Below are positions 63,584 to 64,000 of a stretch of DNA of 64,000 nt, piece after piece. The stretch lies in contig JACMLX010000007.1 in NCBI GenBank assembly GCA_014379355.1, positions 20,376 to 84,375 of the forward strand, given 5' to 3'. Under the pieces are notes generated by a model. That model saw only the letters and a program-made list of their open reading frames with translations. It was not told where the DNA came from and did not search any database. The stretch is from Gemmatimonadaceae bacterium (GTDB taxonomy: Bacteria; Gemmatimonadota; Gemmatimonadetes; Gemmatimonadales; Gemmatimonadaceae). Position 1 is the stretch's first letter. Each line of letters begins with the position of its first letter. A program made the translations under genes and the position numbers.

Positions 63584-64000
63584 CCGCAACCTGCTCCGCA
63601 GACGCGTCCGCGCTGACACTCTGCGCCGAAGGCGCGATGCTCGCGGACGCGGGCGATTCGACAGGTGCAATTGCGCGTTACACTCGCGCCGTCGAACTGG
63701 CACCGTCAGTGCTCGAGCTGCATCTCATACTGGCCAACGCACTGCAGCTGGACGGGCGAGTGCTCGAGGCGCGCGCCGCATTGCGCCATGCACTCCGTGT
63801 GGCCTACAGGCCCGACGCGTCCAGCGAATTCACGCTCGGCAAGGCGCTGGTGGACGCGGGCGCGGGCGCCGCAGCGGTGCCCTGTTTCCGTCGCGTGCAC
63901 GCGGAGCTTCCACACGACGCCGCCGGAGCCGCCGCACTCGCGGCATCATTGCGTGAGGCGCAGTGTCCCGACGAAGCCTGGCACGCGCTCGCGGCGGCGC
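63580..64000 (+). CDS. TPR-repeat protein, third in series (partial, cut by right edge)
   Basis: The start at 63580 overlaps the previous stop (ATGA). The 140 residues seen are TPR-like (AMLADAGDSTGAIARYTRAVELAPSVLELHLILANALQLDGR, then ALRHALRVAYRPDAS), with no stop before the edge. By analogy with its two upstream neighbours it may continue into a glycosyltransferase-9-like domain, but this is not visible. Confidence 0.8.
   Translation, partial: MTATCSADASALTLCAEGAMLADAGDSTGAIARYTRAVELAPSVLELHLILANALQLDGRVLEARAALRHALRVAYRPDASSEFTLGKALVDAGAGAAAVPCFRRVHAELPHDAAGAAALAASLREAQCPDEAWHALAAA

Noticed and set aside
60552..63703. Two long minus-strand frames opposite the TPR-glycosyltransferase genes
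   Set aside because: The plus strand shows clear TPR and transferase motifs and ATGA coupling; the minus frames have no family features and one would run through the fliC promoter.
1..64000. tRNA, rRNA, CRISPR, IS or prophage features
   Set aside because: None seen: no regularly spaced repeats, no transposase or integrase motifs, no tRNA-like T-loop context.

Overview
This is GC-rich bacterial chromosomal DNA from a flagellated, outer-membrane-bearing (Gram-negative type) organism. The evidence is an RND tripartite efflux system with an outer-membrane factor, a lipoprotein, CheZ, and a FliC/FliD/FliS/FlgM set read from sigma-28-type promoters. The mix of a large PKS/NRPS locus, a DUF3597 protein and TPR-glycosyltransferases beside a short flagellin would fit Gemmatimonadota or a similar soil lineage. 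No rRNA or marker gene is present, so this placement is tentative. I see no tRNA, rRNA, IS element or CRISPR array, and no gene-free stretch longer than about 260 bases.

Region 1 (1-39049, all minus strand) is a modular hybrid NRPS-PKS cluster that runs off the left edge. Reading right to left in transcription order: a Wzm/Wzt-type ABC exporter (permease, ATPase); NRPS-1 (docking-C-docking-C-A-PCP, glycine-like A code); PKS-A (KS-AT-KR-carrier); NRPS-2 (docking-C-A-PCP); two unusual alpha/beta hydrolases; a type II thioesterase; PKS-B (KS-AT-DH-ER-KR-ACP); PKS-C (KS-AT-KR-ACP); PKS-D (KS-AT-DH-ER-KR-ACP); and PKS-E (KS-AT-C-methyltransferase, cut by the edge). Nearly every junction is a GTGA, ATGA or TGATG overlap, so this looks like one transcript of more than 35 kb. 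If the line is collinear, the product is an acylated or otherwise N-capped Gly-hydroxyketide-amino acid unit, extended by two fully reduced ketides, one beta-hydroxy ketide and at least one C-methylated ketide. No chain-terminating domain lies in the window, so release must be encoded beyond position 1.

Region 2 (39296-48723) holds an FKBP-type isomerase lipoprotein (plus), then a minus-strand operon of a heavy-metal RND pump (czcC-czcB-czcA) whose last gene is a Sfp-type phosphopantetheinyl transferase, start-stop coupled to czcA. The transferase could prime the carrier proteins of region 1. Divergent from czcC is a molybdopterin oxidoreductase. The intergenic gap contains two 7-4-7 direct repeats of the kind bound by OmpR/PhoB-family regulators.

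Region 3 (48730-54582, minus) is housekeeping: a KefB/KefC-like antiporter, a DUF3597 protein, an SPFH/prohibitin-like membrane protein with a small membrane partner, a TIGR01777-type SDR fused to an SRPBCC domain, and an MqsA-like zinc/HTH regulator without a toxin.

Region 4 (54674-64000) is a flagellar/chemotaxis block. On the minus strand are fliC, fliD, fliS, a fliT-like gene, a small unknown, flgM, cheY and cheZ. On the plus strand, divergent from fliC, are three overlapping TPR genes, at least two of them carrying a glycosyltransferase-9-like domain, which may modify flagellin. fliC and flgM have sigma-28 promoters, the flgM one matching the consensus almost perfectly.
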